Part shown: piece by piece, positions 49,793-58,706 of the stretch
Position numbering within the stretch: position 1 is the stretch's first letter
How the letters are laid out: each line of letters opens with the position of its first letter
Assembly (NCBI RefSeq): GCF_900185615.1
Contig: NZ_FYAK01000003.1
Coordinates: 186,001 to 250,000, forward strand
Reading direction: 5' to 3'
Source of the DNA: Photobacterium malacitanum
Lineage (GTDB): Bacteria; Pseudomonadota; Gammaproteobacteria; Enterobacterales; Vibrionaceae
DNA: 64,000 bases
Notes under the pieces: generated by a model
What the model was told of the DNA's origin: nothing
The model's input: only the letters and a program-made list of their open reading frames with translations
Database searches by the model: none
Translations under genes and position numbers: made by a program

Positions 49793-50389
49793 TCAGCAGT
49801 CTGTTTTCTCAGATAGTCTCAGAGCGTCTTCTAGCTCAACGCCAAGGTATCGAATTGTGTTATCTAGCTTCGAATGTCCAAGTAAGATCTGTACAGCCCT
49901 GATGTTTTTTGTTCTGGCATAGATTAAAGTGGCTTTAGTGCGGCGCATGGAATGAGTGCCGTAATAGTCAGCATTCAATCCCAGTTTTTCAGCCCAGTTT
50001 CTGATAATTGAGCGATAGAATGAGTAGCTGATAGGTTGCCCTTTGCGGCGACAACTTGGAAATAAAAAGCTACTTGTATCTAGGGATGCAGAGTAAACCC
50101 ACCGACTAATACTCTGTTGTGTTCTCGGAGTAATCTCATAGTGTACATCTGTACCTGTTTTTTGCTGGGTGCATTGAACCCTTTCATAGATCACTCCTTG
50201 CGAAGAAACATCATATACATGCAGTTTTAGTAGATCACTCGCCCTCAACTTGCTATCAATGGCTAGGTTCAATAGTGCAAGTTGCATTAGGTCGTTTTCA
50301 AGCTCTAGCCTAGTTCTTATTCGCCAAATCTCTTCCAACTTGAATGGTCTTTTTATCCCGCTGCATTTTTCTGATGATGACTTTCTCAT
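49793..50389 (-). CDS. Short tyrosine recombinase (FimB-size)
   Basis: 198 aa, only the catalytic domain, the size of FimB/FimE. All catalytic residues are visible: Arg in SKLRASDLLKL (about 48), Lys in QQKTGT, H-x2-R in THSMRRTK (about 147), His in LLGHSKLDNT and Tyr in IRYLGVE (about 181). It should cut and join DNA at a short core site, and repeats A and B are candidate substrates. A very strong site AGGAGG lies five bases before the ATG, inside an inverted repeat that may be an autoregulatory operator. Confidence 0.93.
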   Translation of the reverse strand: MRKSSSEKCSGIKRPFKLEEIWRIRTRLELENDLMQLALLNLAIDSKLRASDLLKLHVYDVSSQGVIYERVQCTQQKTGTDVHYEITPRTQQSISRWVYSASLDTSSFLFPSCRRKGQPISYSFYRSIIRNWAEKLGLNADYYGTHSMRRTKATLIYARTKNIRAVQILLGHSKLDNTIRYLGVELEDALRLSEKTDC

Positions 50390-50422
50390 GTTGACCTCCT
50401 CTTAGGTGTTATTGGTCAACAT
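50388..50422. promoter_or_regulatory. Inverted repeat over recombinase start
   Basis: ATGTTGACC (50388-50396) and GGTCAACAT (50414-50422), perfect 9-bp arms 17 bases apart, covering the start codon and ribosome binding site of the recombinase gene. It could be an operator or an mRNA hairpin that hides the ribosome binding site. Confidence 0.6.
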
Positions 50423-50441
50423 AAAGTCTGGTTATTGACTA

Positions 50442-50459
50442 AAACTGTTGTAGCAGTTT
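50442..50459. promoter_or_regulatory. Palindrome AAACTG-N6-CAGTTT
   Basis: Perfect 6-bp arms around TTGTAG in the divergent gap between the recombinase and DUF4209 genes. The second operator-like structure in this gap. Confidence 0.4.
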
Positions 50460-50671
50460 CGATTACTGTCGTTCAGAGCGTGCAAGAACGCCCATGGACA
50501 GAAACGTGTTATCGAAAATTAAATATTTGTAATATATAAATAAATTCAAGTATGACAAAAAGAAGTTGTTAGGTTTGGACGTAAGTTGTAATGTCATGAT
50601 TTTAATGCAACCAAGAGCACATCGAGAGTTTTAGGAAATAAAGCTTTGTGGTGGCGATTATTGAGGTGTCT

Positions 50672-52456
50672 ATGTCATTACATGAAACAGTTGTAACTCT
50701 AGAGGAGTTACAGGGACTAAATCTAGCAGATATCTTGTCTGAAGTAGAAGAACACTCATACCACTACATCGAATCTGCTTTCGCAGCGCAACAAGAAAGC
50801 GTCCCAGCCCGATTGTTAGCCGCTGCATGTTCAATGCACTTTACCCCACGAGACCCCAAGGCTCCTTTCAAGCCCAAATTTGTATTTGAAGATCGTAGAG
50901 GCTTGATAGCTAGTGACTTCAGCGAAGAGTCACTTACGGCACTGAAAAACTTCTGCCCAGAAGTTGAAAACCATGAATTGCGAGCACGATTAGCCGATAT
51001 TGCATGGATTACGAAGTCTGGGACTATCGAGCATGCTTATATGGCGATAGAAGCGTACTTAGAGTCAGCTAGACAACTTGCTGATGAATCTGATTCGTGG
51101 GTTCTGCCATGTGAACGTATTGAGCGTGCTCTACGCCTGAGCTGCATGTTCAGACGGGATAATCAACGTCCTGATTTATTCGAAAACGTATCTCAGTTCC
51201 TTCTTGAAGAATTCGAAGTACATAAAGAATCTGAGAAGTGCTTTTTCGCAATACGCTTGTTAACTCTTTGCCTTGAGTTTTGTATCAAAGAGGCTGATTG
51301 GATTTACGAACAAGCTCTAGAGCTAGCGAGATTACTGTTTGAAAGAGGCGATTACGATTCATCCATTAATGCAAACGAAATAGCTTTAGATGCAGCAATG
51401 TCTATGCGAGACAAAGAGAAAGAGATAGCTACTTGGCAGTCTATTTCTGAATGTCATGTCAAAGCGGCTGAACATTATCAGCAAGGCATGATTGCCGCTG
51501 GACGCTTGCTCAAAGCAATTGATGCTTTGAGCAAAGTTCCTGGGACTAAAGAACAAAGACTGGCTCTATATGAAGAAATGAGAGAGCAGCAAATTGAATC
51601 GTTGCACGACCTTGGTCTTATCGTTACTGATGGACAAGATATTAGTGAGCTTGTTAATACTGCTATTGCCAACGTGCAGAGTGTTGACTTGTTCGATGCT
51701 ATTTTCCGCTTGGGTAAGATCACAAGACCATCGAACATAGAGCAGTTAAGAGAGCATGCAGTTGAGCAGATGCAAACTAGTATCTCGTGGATGTTCGGCA
51801 CGACTCATCTAGATCATGAAGGTATGACAACTGCTGTAATTCCTGCTGGCCTTGGTATTGAAAATGACGAGAATGGCCTACTGTGCTGGAGTATTATGAT
51901 GCGCAACATTGGTATTGAGCACCAGTTAGGTGTGCAAGGCAAGATTATGCCAGCTCTGAATGAAGTCACTACCAAATACGTTGTTACAGAAGAAGCAATT
52001 GAGCAAATCTGTTCAAATCATCCATTCATTCCAGATGGTCATGAAGAATATTTTGTGAAAGGTCTATTGGCTGGTTTCAATCGAGACTTCATGACTGCTT
52101 GTCATTTGCTAGTGCCGCAAATTGAGAACTCTCTACGCTATCTTGCACGTCAGAAAGGAGAGGAGCCTTCTACGTTACATGGTGACGGGTCACAAGAACG
52201 TAATGGTATTAAAGCTCTGCTTGGACACCAAGCGATCATTGATACTTTGGGGTCTGATTTAACCACCAACTTACAGGTAGTCCTACTTGATAAAGTTTAT
52301 GGTGACTTGAGAAATCAGTTATCTCACGGGTATGTACCAGCATCAACTTATTGGGGTACTGCTCCTAAGTTTCTTTGGTGGTTGGTATTACATATAGTGA
52401 TGATTCCATATGCTGGAATATGGAAAGAGAACTACAAGCAAGAAATGCAGGAATAA
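50672..52456 (+). CDS. DUF4209 domain protein with RNxxxHG (HEPN-like) motif
   Basis: 594 aa from the ATG at 50672, five bases after GAGG. The long N-terminal part is helical and TPR-like (for example about 220-300). The C-terminal part carries LRNQLSHG with R547 and H552, the RNxxxHG signature of DUF4209 and an R-x4-H motif of HEPN type. This suggests an RNA-cleaving effector behind a helical sensor part, as in abortive-infection proteins. It is the only cargo of the nested cassette and has its own terminator. Defence activity is inferred, not shown. Confidence 0.8.
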   Translation: MSLHETVVTLEELQGLNLADILSEVEEHSYHYIESAFAAQQESVPARLLAAACSMHFTPRDPKAPFKPKFVFEDRRGLIASDFSEESLTALKNFCPEVENHELRARLADIAWITKSGTIEHAYMAIEAYLESARQLADESDSWVLPCERIERALRLSCMFRRDNQRPDLFENVSQFLLEEFEVHKESEKCFFAIRLLTLCLEFCIKEADWIYEQALELARLLFERGDYDSSINANEIALDAAMSMRDKEKEIATWQSISECHVKAAEHYQQGMIAAGRLLKAIDALSKVPGTKEQRLALYEEMREQQIESLHDLGLIVTDGQDISELVNTAIANVQSVDLFDAIFRLGKITRPSNIEQLREHAVEQMQTSISWMFGTTHLDHEGMTTAVIPAGLGIENDENGLLCWSIMMRNIGIEHQLGVQGKIMPALNEVTTKYVVTEEAIEQICSNHPFIPDGHEEYFVKGLLAGFNRDFMTACHLLVPQIENSLRYLARQKGEEPSTLHGDGSQERNGIKALLGHQAIIDTLGSDLTTNLQVVLLDKVYGDLRNQLSHGYVPASTYWGTAPKFLWWLVLHIVMIPYAGIWKENYKQEMQE

Positions 52457-52465
52457 ACGATTCAG

Positions 52466-52490
52466 CGGGAGGAAAATGGCTCCCGTTTTT
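52466..52490 (+). terminator. DUF4209 gene terminator
   Basis: CGGGAG / CTCCCG stem (52466-52471 with 52480-52485), 8-base loop, then T5, ten bases after the stop. Confidence 0.85.
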
Positions 52491-52688
52491 AGTCTAAGCG
52501 GTGAGATACTATTCCAACATCACTTCGCATTAATAAATATTTTCTAAGTTCATCGCATCTTTATTGTTAATGATGTTGAAGCTCAAGTTCTTGTTTATAA
52601 TGATATAACCCGATGTATTGAAGGATTAAACGGTTCAATGAGACGTAATTTTTCACTATGCTAGTCATACCTCTTCGGATAATTTTTC

Positions 52689-52749
52689 GTAGTGAAAATT
52701 CGCAATAACAATATGTGAATGACCCTTTACTCTAACTCGAAAAGGGGCA
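52689..52749. repeat. Direct repeat B, crossover-site-like
   Basis: 61 bp, 45 of 61 identical to repeat A. Inner arms are ATTCGCA (52698-52704), a 9-base spacer, and TGTGAAT (52714-52720). The spacer shares the central AACAA with repeat A. Both repeats end in GGGGCA followed by a hairpin. Confidence 0.65.
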
Positions 52750-52822
52750 AATTTTAGTTAGCTATGGAAGCTAGCTCGTGTGATCAGTTCTGTTTGGTGT
52801 GAATAAACTGACGGACACAAAT

Positions 52823-52844
52823 AAGCCTCGCATTGGCGAGGCTT
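52823..52844 (-). terminator. Terminator after 95-aa gene
   Basis: 9-bp perfect stem AAGCCTCGC / GCGAGGCTT with a 4-base loop, nine bases after the stop of the 95-aa gene on the minus strand. Confidence 0.75.
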
Positions 52845-52852
52845 AATGATGT

Positions 52853-53140
52853 TTATTTATAGTATTGGTGACGCCTTTTCGAATTATGCTTCCAACACTT
52901 AGCAACGTCATATACGTGAGCAGAATAATCATCCCACGGGTTAGCCAGTAATCTTCCTCTGGCTGCTCTCAGTTTTATTGGATATTCACGACACTCAATT
53001 TTGTGGAGGAAATAGTAGCTCTTCTCCTGCTTGGTTGAAAAATGCTTGTGAATTCGACTACGTACGCTAGGATACATATCCCATAGATAAGCCCCTTGCG
53101 CTTTTACATGACTTCGGTACTGTTGCTTCAGTTTTTTCAT
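52853..53140 (-). CDS. Hypothetical basic island protein, 95 aa
   Basis: 95 aa, very basic and Tyr-rich (for example KHFSTKQEKSYYFLHKIECR and HNSKRRHQYYK). GGAGG upstream supports expression. It lies 165 bp after the RecD-like gene on the same strand and is followed by a terminator, so it may be the last gene of the mobility operon. No known motif; DNA or RNA binding would suit its charge, but nothing proves it. Confidence 0.65.
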   Translation of the reverse strand: MKKLKQQYRSHVKAQGAYLWDMYPSVRSRIHKHFSTKQEKSYYFLHKIECREYPIKLRAARGRLLANPWDDYSAHVYDVAKCWKHNSKRRHQYYK

Positions 53141-53305
53141 TTACCCTCCAGGTTTACATTACCTAGAAGGGGTCCTCTGCGAAGTAGTTCATTAGTCCAC
53201 CATCATGTGTTCTTTCCCTAAGTCTAAGCCTAAAATCATTACCAAAACTTATCAAGCGAACCATGCTTCTTAAAACGCTTTGGGGCAAAAACGAGTTTGA
53301 AATTG

Positions 53306-55471
53306 CTAACTCAACAGTTCTTTCAGGTAGCTATTCCGCTTATGAGAGTGACTAGGTGCCTCGGTGATCTGCCTCATGTCATCACTACTTCCAACGATAT
53401 GAATTTCGCTTTCTGCTCTTGTAATTGCCGTATAGAGCCATGCTCTATCGACTATTCTGCCTTTTTGCAGAGCGATGATGATACGTGGAAACTGTGACCC
53501 TTGAGCTTTATGTAGGGTGATTGCGTAACCCAACTCCATGCAATCGAGAACAGATTGTGTAATCTCGACCTTTTCACCTGTATCTAGTGTCACTTCACCG
53601 TAACTATCACCAGAAGGTTTGACGTTGGTTAGTGTGCCAAGTGAGCCGTTCTGAATGCCTTTGTCATAATGGTTCTGTGTGAATAACACGGCATCATTCA
53701 TGCGAAGTGGCAAAAAGAACTTATCACCATTGATTTCGAACTCAAGGCTAGTGCTATCTGGGTTAACGGCTTGTTGGGTGAGTTTATTGATTTCTGATAC
53801 GAGTGCCTTGGTTGGAGCCATGACGCGACTGTTTTCAGGACACTGTTGGTAAAGCTCACAGCAGACTTTGGCAATGTCTGTTTTACTGGTTTCGTGAAAG
53901 TGTATTGCGCCCGTATTTAATCGATCAGGCACCACTCCTTGATTGATGAGCTTTGAGTATTCGGGGATACCCGTTGAACCTTCCTGCCTCTTGACGATAT
54001 CTAACTTCGTATTAGCCACCGTTTTTGCTTCAACGATGTCTGCCAACACCTTGCCGCAGCCGATGGGTGGAAGTTGGTCGGGATCGCCAGTGAATATCAA
54101 TCGTACAGAGGGGTGAATGTGATTCACAAGACGATACATGGTTGGCAAGTCAATCATGCTTGCCTCATCAATCACCAGTAGGTGATTTGTTTTCTCGACA
54201 CTAGGTTCTATGGGGTCTTCACGCAGCAATTTGGCAATGGTTGAGGTAACAAAACCGATTGATTCATGAAGTCTCATTGCAGCGCGACCACTAAGCGCAA
54301 CAGCGTGTATTTCAAATCCGAGTTGATGGTAAGCCCTGAGAGCCGTTCTAAGTACCGTTGTTTTGCCTGTTCCTGCACCGCCTGTAATACAGCTTACCGA
54401 ATTATCTAGGCAAGTTATTACCACTTCACTCTGTTTGGGCGTTAAATCATAAGGCAAATCCGCAATCGCAGCGCAATATGCTGCATTAGCCATTTCATCG
54501 AATAAGTTATTTCGCTGAACCAGTGCATTAAGCCGTTTAGCAACGACATTTTCCATCAGCAGTTGTGCGGTTGGGTGATAAGCCCCCGTATCAGGATTTA
54601 AAATGTACTGAGCTTTATCATGACCTGATTGGAACGCCTGAGTGACCAGTGTTTTGTCTTTCAGTAGCCTGTTGAGGTAAGGGCGCACATTGGCATGAGT
54701 GGTATAGGTGTGACCTTTTTCAATCTCCTTGCGAATCGCCATTTCCAGAGCAGCGCTGAGCCTTCTTGGGTCATTCTTCGCAACATCGCTCTTAAAATCC
54801 GTTACCTTGATAATATCTTCAATGGCACTGAACGAAAGACCAAAACCCATCAAAGCATAAGGATTATCCTTAATTACCTCTATGGAGGCTTCACCGTGAT
54901 GCTTGAGCAGCCGTTGCTGCACACTGGCGGGGATGTTGTGCTCACTCATCCAGTTGCAATGTGCCAGATTTTTATATTTGGCGTACCCTTTAAAGAGTGC
55001 CTCTACTGAATCTTCGCTCAGAATCGATGTCAGAAGCTTTCTGGACTCTGGGGTGTCATTTCTCAGGGTGATATGGAAATCTTTCCCCAAGAGCTGCCAG
55101 AGCGCCCTAGCTTTACTTTCACCAATACCCTTGAAGTCACTTTCTTTAGCAATAAAGTGTATCAGTTGCTCACCTGTTTTGGGCATGGAGCATTCAATAT
55201 GCTCTGGTAACTCATAAGTGTGTTGCTGCATGACATAATCGCCAGTTTCAACAGCTTTAACTTGGCGAGAACCTTTGACTGACCAATGCTGACCTAACGT
55301 GGGTTGCACAGGGATACGATTAGGATCGGCTATAATGGTGACGTAATACTTACCATTATTGGTTTTGTATGAGTCTTTTGCCAGTGGCACACCACTGAAT
55401 ATCACCATCTTGGTCGAGCGATAAGGAATGCTGGTTATGCGCATCTGATCTTCATGTAGGATAGTATTCAT
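53306..55471 (-). CDS. RecD2-like ATP-dependent DNA helicase
   Basis: 721 aa. A helix-hairpin-helix-like segment DFKGIGESKARALWQ (about 115-130) precedes a superfamily 1B helicase: P-loop GGAGTGKTT (about 362-370), Walker B IDEASMIDLP, and GYAITLHKAQGSQFPRII near the end (about 640-660). It should move 5' to 3' on DNA. It overlaps the 145-aa gene by 4 bp (ATGA), so it belongs to the recombinase operon and probably helps process or replicate element DNA during transfer. Similar helicases are uncommon partners of recombinase trios. Confidence 0.9.
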   Translation of the reverse strand: MNTILHEDQMRITSIPYRSTKMVIFSGVPLAKDSYKTNNGKYYVTIIADPNRIPVQPTLGQHWSVKGSRQVKAVETGDYVMQQHTYELPEHIECSMPKTGEQLIHFIAKESDFKGIGESKARALWQLLGKDFHITLRNDTPESRKLLTSILSEDSVEALFKGYAKYKNLAHCNWMSEHNIPASVQQRLLKHHGEASIEVIKDNPYALMGFGLSFSAIEDIIKVTDFKSDVAKNDPRRLSAALEMAIRKEIEKGHTYTTHANVRPYLNRLLKDKTLVTQAFQSGHDKAQYILNPDTGAYHPTAQLLMENVVAKRLNALVQRNNLFDEMANAAYCAAIADLPYDLTPKQSEVVITCLDNSVSCITGGAGTGKTTVLRTALRAYHQLGFEIHAVALSGRAAMRLHESIGFVTSTIAKLLREDPIEPSVEKTNHLLVIDEASMIDLPTMYRLVNHIHPSVRLIFTGDPDQLPPIGCGKVLADIVEAKTVANTKLDIVKRQEGSTGIPEYSKLINQGVVPDRLNTGAIHFHETSKTDIAKVCCELYQQCPENSRVMAPTKALVSEINKLTQQAVNPDSTSLEFEINGDKFFLPLRMNDAVLFTQNHYDKGIQNGSLGTLTNVKPSGDSYGEVTLDTGEKVEITQSVLDCMELGYAITLHKAQGSQFPRIIIALQKGRIVDRAWLYTAITRAESEIHIVGSSDDMRQITEAPSHSHKRNSYLKELLS

Positions 55472-55905
55472 CGTGGCATCAACCCCATTTCAGATAGGGT
55501 CTCTGATAGCTCCCCAAAGCGCTCAAGTCGTTTTTCCAGCTCTTTTACCTTGGCTTTTAATTCAATGTTTTCAGCCTCTAATGAGGATACTCGTTTTGAG
55601 TCGAGCAGCTTGCGGTTGGCGGTATTGTCATAGGCTTTTGGTTTACCTTCGTTTTTCTTAGCTGAGTTGGTCAAAGGTGGCAGAATGCTTCTATCACGCA
55701 GCTCATCTTCTAATGCTTTGAGTGCGTCTTTGAGAGCAGGGTTTTGGTTAAGGGCAGATTTACCACAGCCGATCCCTTTCGCGACTTCGATGCGATTGAG
55801 CTGGCCTCGGTAGATAATTGGTTTAAAATCATCATCGCTTTGTGTTGCTACCCAAACCTTAAACGCCTCAAGATTGTGCTGCGCTTTCTGCTGACCACTT
55901 GCCAT
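55468..55905 (-). CDS. Small coiled-coil protein of recombinase operon, 145 aa
   Basis: 145 aa. The N-terminal half has RIEVAKGIGCGKSALNQNPA, a helix-turn-helix-like segment that is not a P-loop, and the C-terminal half is a clear coiled coil (about 108-140, SLEAENIELKAKVKELEKRL). The layout resembles small accessory proteins of Tn554-type elements. Stop and next start overlap by 4 bp with the helicase gene. GAGGG six bases upstream supports the start. The role is unknown; DNA binding as a dimer is likely from structure. Confidence 0.75.
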   Translation of the reverse strand: MASGQQKAQHNLEAFKVWVATQSDDDFKPIIYRGQLNRIEVAKGIGCGKSALNQNPALKDALKALEDELRDRSILPPLTNSAKKNEGKPKAYDNTANRKLLDSKRVSSLEAENIELKAKVKELEKRLERFGELSETLSEMGLMPR

Positions 55906-55954
55906 TTTAAGCCCTCAATTAGATTAGAAAATACAAAGAGTTGCATTAAGGTCT

Positions 55955-56374
55955 TTATTTACTTTCCTCGATACTCCGCATCGCCCTTTGAAAAATAGCC
56001 ATTACATTTGGATCGCCTTGACCGATGTTGGCGATTTTTTGAACAAACGCTTGTAGATAACCGACTTCATCTTTTGCTACTTTTAATTCCGCTTCTAGCT
56101 GAATAATTTTTTCTGCTAAATCAATATCTTTTTGTAGATAGATAAGTAGATCAGTATTGTCAGCGGAAACAGGTTGCCCCTTGAGTGAGCGTTTTCTATC
56201 TTTGTATTCATTTTTTATATTGAGATATTTATCAAGAGTTTGCCGCGTCGTAGTGATCGCAAGGCTAGACTCAATTTTCGTGACTAATAAATCCCAAGTC
56301 AGCTTTCCTTCCCAACTTCTAATTAACGCTTGAATGGAGATTTGTTGATCAGTGTCTAATGATTTAGTTGCCAT
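55955..56374 (-). CDS. TnpC-like small coiled-coil protein, 139 aa
   Basis: 139 aa. A helical N-terminus with ITTTRQTLDKYLNIKNEY (helix-turn-helix-like) is followed by a coiled coil (about 85-115, DIDLAEKIIQLEAELKVAKD). Size and design are like Tn554 TnpC, an accessory protein that helps the two recombinases choose orientation; this is a comparison by design, not a database match. It lies 10 bp after the 773-aa gene in the same operon. AGGGA upstream supports the start. Confidence 0.75.
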   Translation of the reverse strand: MATKSLDTDQQISIQALIRSWEGKLTWDLLVTKIESSLAITTTRQTLDKYLNIKNEYKDRKRSLKGQPVSADNTDLLIYLQKDIDLAEKIIQLEAELKVAKDEVGYLQAFVQKIANIGQGDPNVMAIFQRAMRSIEESK

Positions 56375-56384
56375 GTGTCTTTCC

Positions 56385-58706
56385 CTATACTGATCCCAAA
56401 AAGCCTAAAAAGTTATCTTTAGCCGAGACGTTATTTGTTTGGGTTGTTGCAGCAAGAGCCGCTTGAAGAGCTTCTTTCGCATCAGGTAGCGATAGCTTAT
56501 GTTCTGTTACTGTCTTTGTTTCTAAATCTGTAATTCGCATGACATTTGAACGAGTCAAAAAACGAACAATAGCCCCTTCTTTGATGGAGTCATCTGATAG
56601 CACTTCAATAAGACTCTTGAGCATACAAGTATTTTGGTAGTGGGTTTCATACCATTGCTGCATTCCTTCACTGGTTGCAAAGTTAATGGCCTCCTGAACT
56701 TGCTTTAGGTTGTGTTTCTGGATTGTTAAATCCTTATTTAGCAGTTCAATCGCATCTTTATCATGCGCAATATGGCATGAGGATGAACAGAGTGTGCATT
56801 GTGTTTCAAATTCCGTCATGTAAGTGCAAGGAGTTAACGTTAAATCTTGGGTGCAAAAGCCGACCTCATTGACAAAAGTTGGGCTTAAGTTATCGGTGGC
56901 ATCATCGTATTGAGCTTTACTCTGTAGGCGTTTGCCAACCTTATCTTGTACTTCTTCCTCGGTTTCTTTTTCATATAAAATATCACTGATGACTGAGGCA
57001 TTTTGGGCATTAGTCGTATGAATATAGGTGAGTGTTTGCTCAGGGTTTTTACGGCCAGACAGCATCGTTATGAGTAAGTGGGGCAACCCCTTATTGGCTA
57101 GGTAGTTATTTTGCCAATGCCTGAATTGGTGAGGGGTGATTGCGAAACCTGTTGAGAAACTATGCCGCTCAAAGATGGTTTTGTAACCGTTTTTGGCTTT
57201 TTTGATGTTTCTATCAAAAAAAGCACTTACAGATTCGATGGGAACTAACAGGAAGTGAGAGGCTTGCTGAGTGCTTACTTGTTTTTCTGTATAGGTAAAT
57301 AAAGCTTGCTCATAATCGACACGCTTGGTCTTAGCGTTATTGTACCCTGACATAGCTTGTTGATTAGTTGTAATGTAATGGTTTTGAAATTCCTCAACCG
57401 TCATTTCTGTTTGACCATTGAAATATTTACTTAATTGGGATTTGAAGTTGACAGCAGCGCCAACAAGTAGGGATGCATAAGGACATCGGCTTTTAATTTC
57501 TAGTTTATCGAATGGCAACAGCTTGGTGATGTGTTTGATAAATACAGGGGAATCTTTACGTTTTGTGGTATCAATCGCACCCTTGGTATCGCACGTAACA
57601 CGGGCATAGCCGTCGCTGTCATCATAAAAGCCCAATAAAAAACCAAGCTGGATCAGGTTGGTCGGTTTACTGTCGTTGGGTTTGAGTGCATCTAGGTTTT
57701 TGGCACTTGGCTTAAACTCACCTAACACCTTTTTTAAACTTAGGTTTGGGTTTTGATAAAACCTTGCTAATACTCTCGCTGGCTCAGTTACAAGAGCGGT
57801 ATAGTGTAATGCTCGGTCTAGGCTTTCGGCCATTTCAGCATTGATATGATTCTGATAGTCTTTATATCCTTTTGAACCTCGCCAATTAAGGTAGTAGACA
57901 GTATTAATGTTGTTATTGACTACTTCATTATGGGCTTTCACTCGTTGCTTAGTTAGTAACACTTGCTCTGCTGCCGCTCGATTAGGGGACGACATCGCAA
58001 GTGCTGACATGGTGCAAACATAACTATCGAGTTGACTCGTTGTTGGATGGATGAGAGCAGCCCAAGAATTAGTGTTCTCTTTATTCTTGATGTCGTGATA
58101 AGGCGGGATTGCATCATAAAAGATCGCCCCGAGTGCCAATAACGCCTTTTCATCAGGCAGTTTACTTTTTTCAGCCTCGATAGCATCATCACCGCTTTTG
58201 GCTCTTGTCTCTTTATACTCTCTCGTTAGGTTCGGGAATTGACTGACAGGAAGCATCTTATGGGCTTTTAGCCACTCAAAAAATGCAGAAAGATACTGGA
58301 TATACTTCATTTCATCGATGATGTTTTGAATCTCATCCAGACTGGAAGAAGCGATATTTTCATTAAGAGCAATAAGAAATTTTCTTGCCGTAGTGACTTT
58401 ATCTCTCTTGTACTTGTTAGAAATATTTTCTTTCAGCACATCAAGAGCAAAGGCAAAGAGTAGATGGTGCGTATGTTCATCGAGCCTGTCTTTATCGGAA
58501 AAAGTTGAGTTAATGTTGGCGTGGGGTTGATTATCGTTATTAAAAAGGAGGTTAATAGAGATGCCTTTGTTGCTGGTAAAGGTAACAGCAATGTCCTCCC
58601 ACGTTGCTTGCTTTCCTGATGGCGCGGTAAAACCAAGTAATGGCTGTTTTTTCTTTTCGGCGATATAAGCGTGTTGATTGGCTATGTAACGGTTGAGCGT
58701 GTTCAT
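56385..58706 (-). CDS. Large tyrosine-recombinase-like protein, 773 aa
   Basis: 773 aa. A long N-terminal part precedes a recombinase-like catalytic region: H-x2-R in ITPHQFRHWQ (about 527) and tyrosine in TLTYIH (about 560). An Arg in MSSPNRAAAE (about 248) and Lys in RGSKGYKD may be the missing box residues. In place of the usual His/Trp the box reads SGRKNPEQ. A Cys-rich segment (about 612-645) with C-x2-C-x3-C may bind zinc. It shares ATGA with the previous gene. Third member of the trio, TnpB- or Gmt-like; the exact family needs a profile search. Confidence 0.82.
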   Translation of the reverse strand: MNTLNRYIANQHAYIAEKKKQPLLGFTAPSGKQATWEDIAVTFTSNKGISINLLFNNDNQPHANINSTFSDKDRLDEHTHHLLFAFALDVLKENISNKYKRDKVTTARKFLIALNENIASSSLDEIQNIIDEMKYIQYLSAFFEWLKAHKMLPVSQFPNLTREYKETRAKSGDDAIEAEKSKLPDEKALLALGAIFYDAIPPYHDIKNKENTNSWAALIHPTTSQLDSYVCTMSALAMSSPNRAAAEQVLLTKQRVKAHNEVVNNNINTVYYLNWRGSKGYKDYQNHINAEMAESLDRALHYTALVTEPARVLARFYQNPNLSLKKVLGEFKPSAKNLDALKPNDSKPTNLIQLGFLLGFYDDSDGYARVTCDTKGAIDTTKRKDSPVFIKHITKLLPFDKLEIKSRCPYASLLVGAAVNFKSQLSKYFNGQTEMTVEEFQNHYITTNQQAMSGYNNAKTKRVDYEQALFTYTEKQVSTQQASHFLLVPIESVSAFFDRNIKKAKNGYKTIFERHSFSTGFAITPHQFRHWQNNYLANKGLPHLLITMLSGRKNPEQTLTYIHTTNAQNASVISDILYEKETEEEVQDKVGKRLQSKAQYDDATDNLSPTFVNEVGFCTQDLTLTPCTYMTEFETQCTLCSSSCHIAHDKDAIELLNKDLTIQKHNLKQVQEAINFATSEGMQQWYETHYQNTCMLKSLIEVLSDDSIKEGAIVRFLTRSNVMRITDLETKTVTEHKLSLPDAKEALQAALAATTQTNNVSAKDNFLGFLGSV

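Larger units (their letters stand above)
49692..52749. mobile_element. Nested cassette: recombinase + DUF4209 between direct repeats
   Basis: Repeats A and B lie in the same direction, exactly 2,997 bp apart, and enclose only two genes: the 198-aa recombinase (minus) and the DUF4209 protein (plus), divergent from a shared operator-rich gap. This is what a small integrating cassette looks like after insertion. The 26% divergence between repeats argues for an old event or for repeats that were never identical. Confidence 0.5.
52457..52852. other. Gap after DUF4209 gene, with repeat B
   Basis: 396 bp without a gene. It holds the DUF4209 terminator (52466-52490), direct repeat B (52689-52749), a small TAGCT / AGCTA hairpin just after it, a stretch resembling the 3' end of the 198-aa recombinase gene (CAG-TTCTGTTT, about 52785), and the terminator of the 95-aa gene. 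Confidence 0.55.

Noticed and set aside
55468..55905. P-loop ATPase in the 145-aa protein (GIGCGKSAL)
   Set aside because: The segment resembles a Walker A only in part, has no Walker B, and the protein is too short and coiled-coil rich; a DNA-binding helix is more likely.
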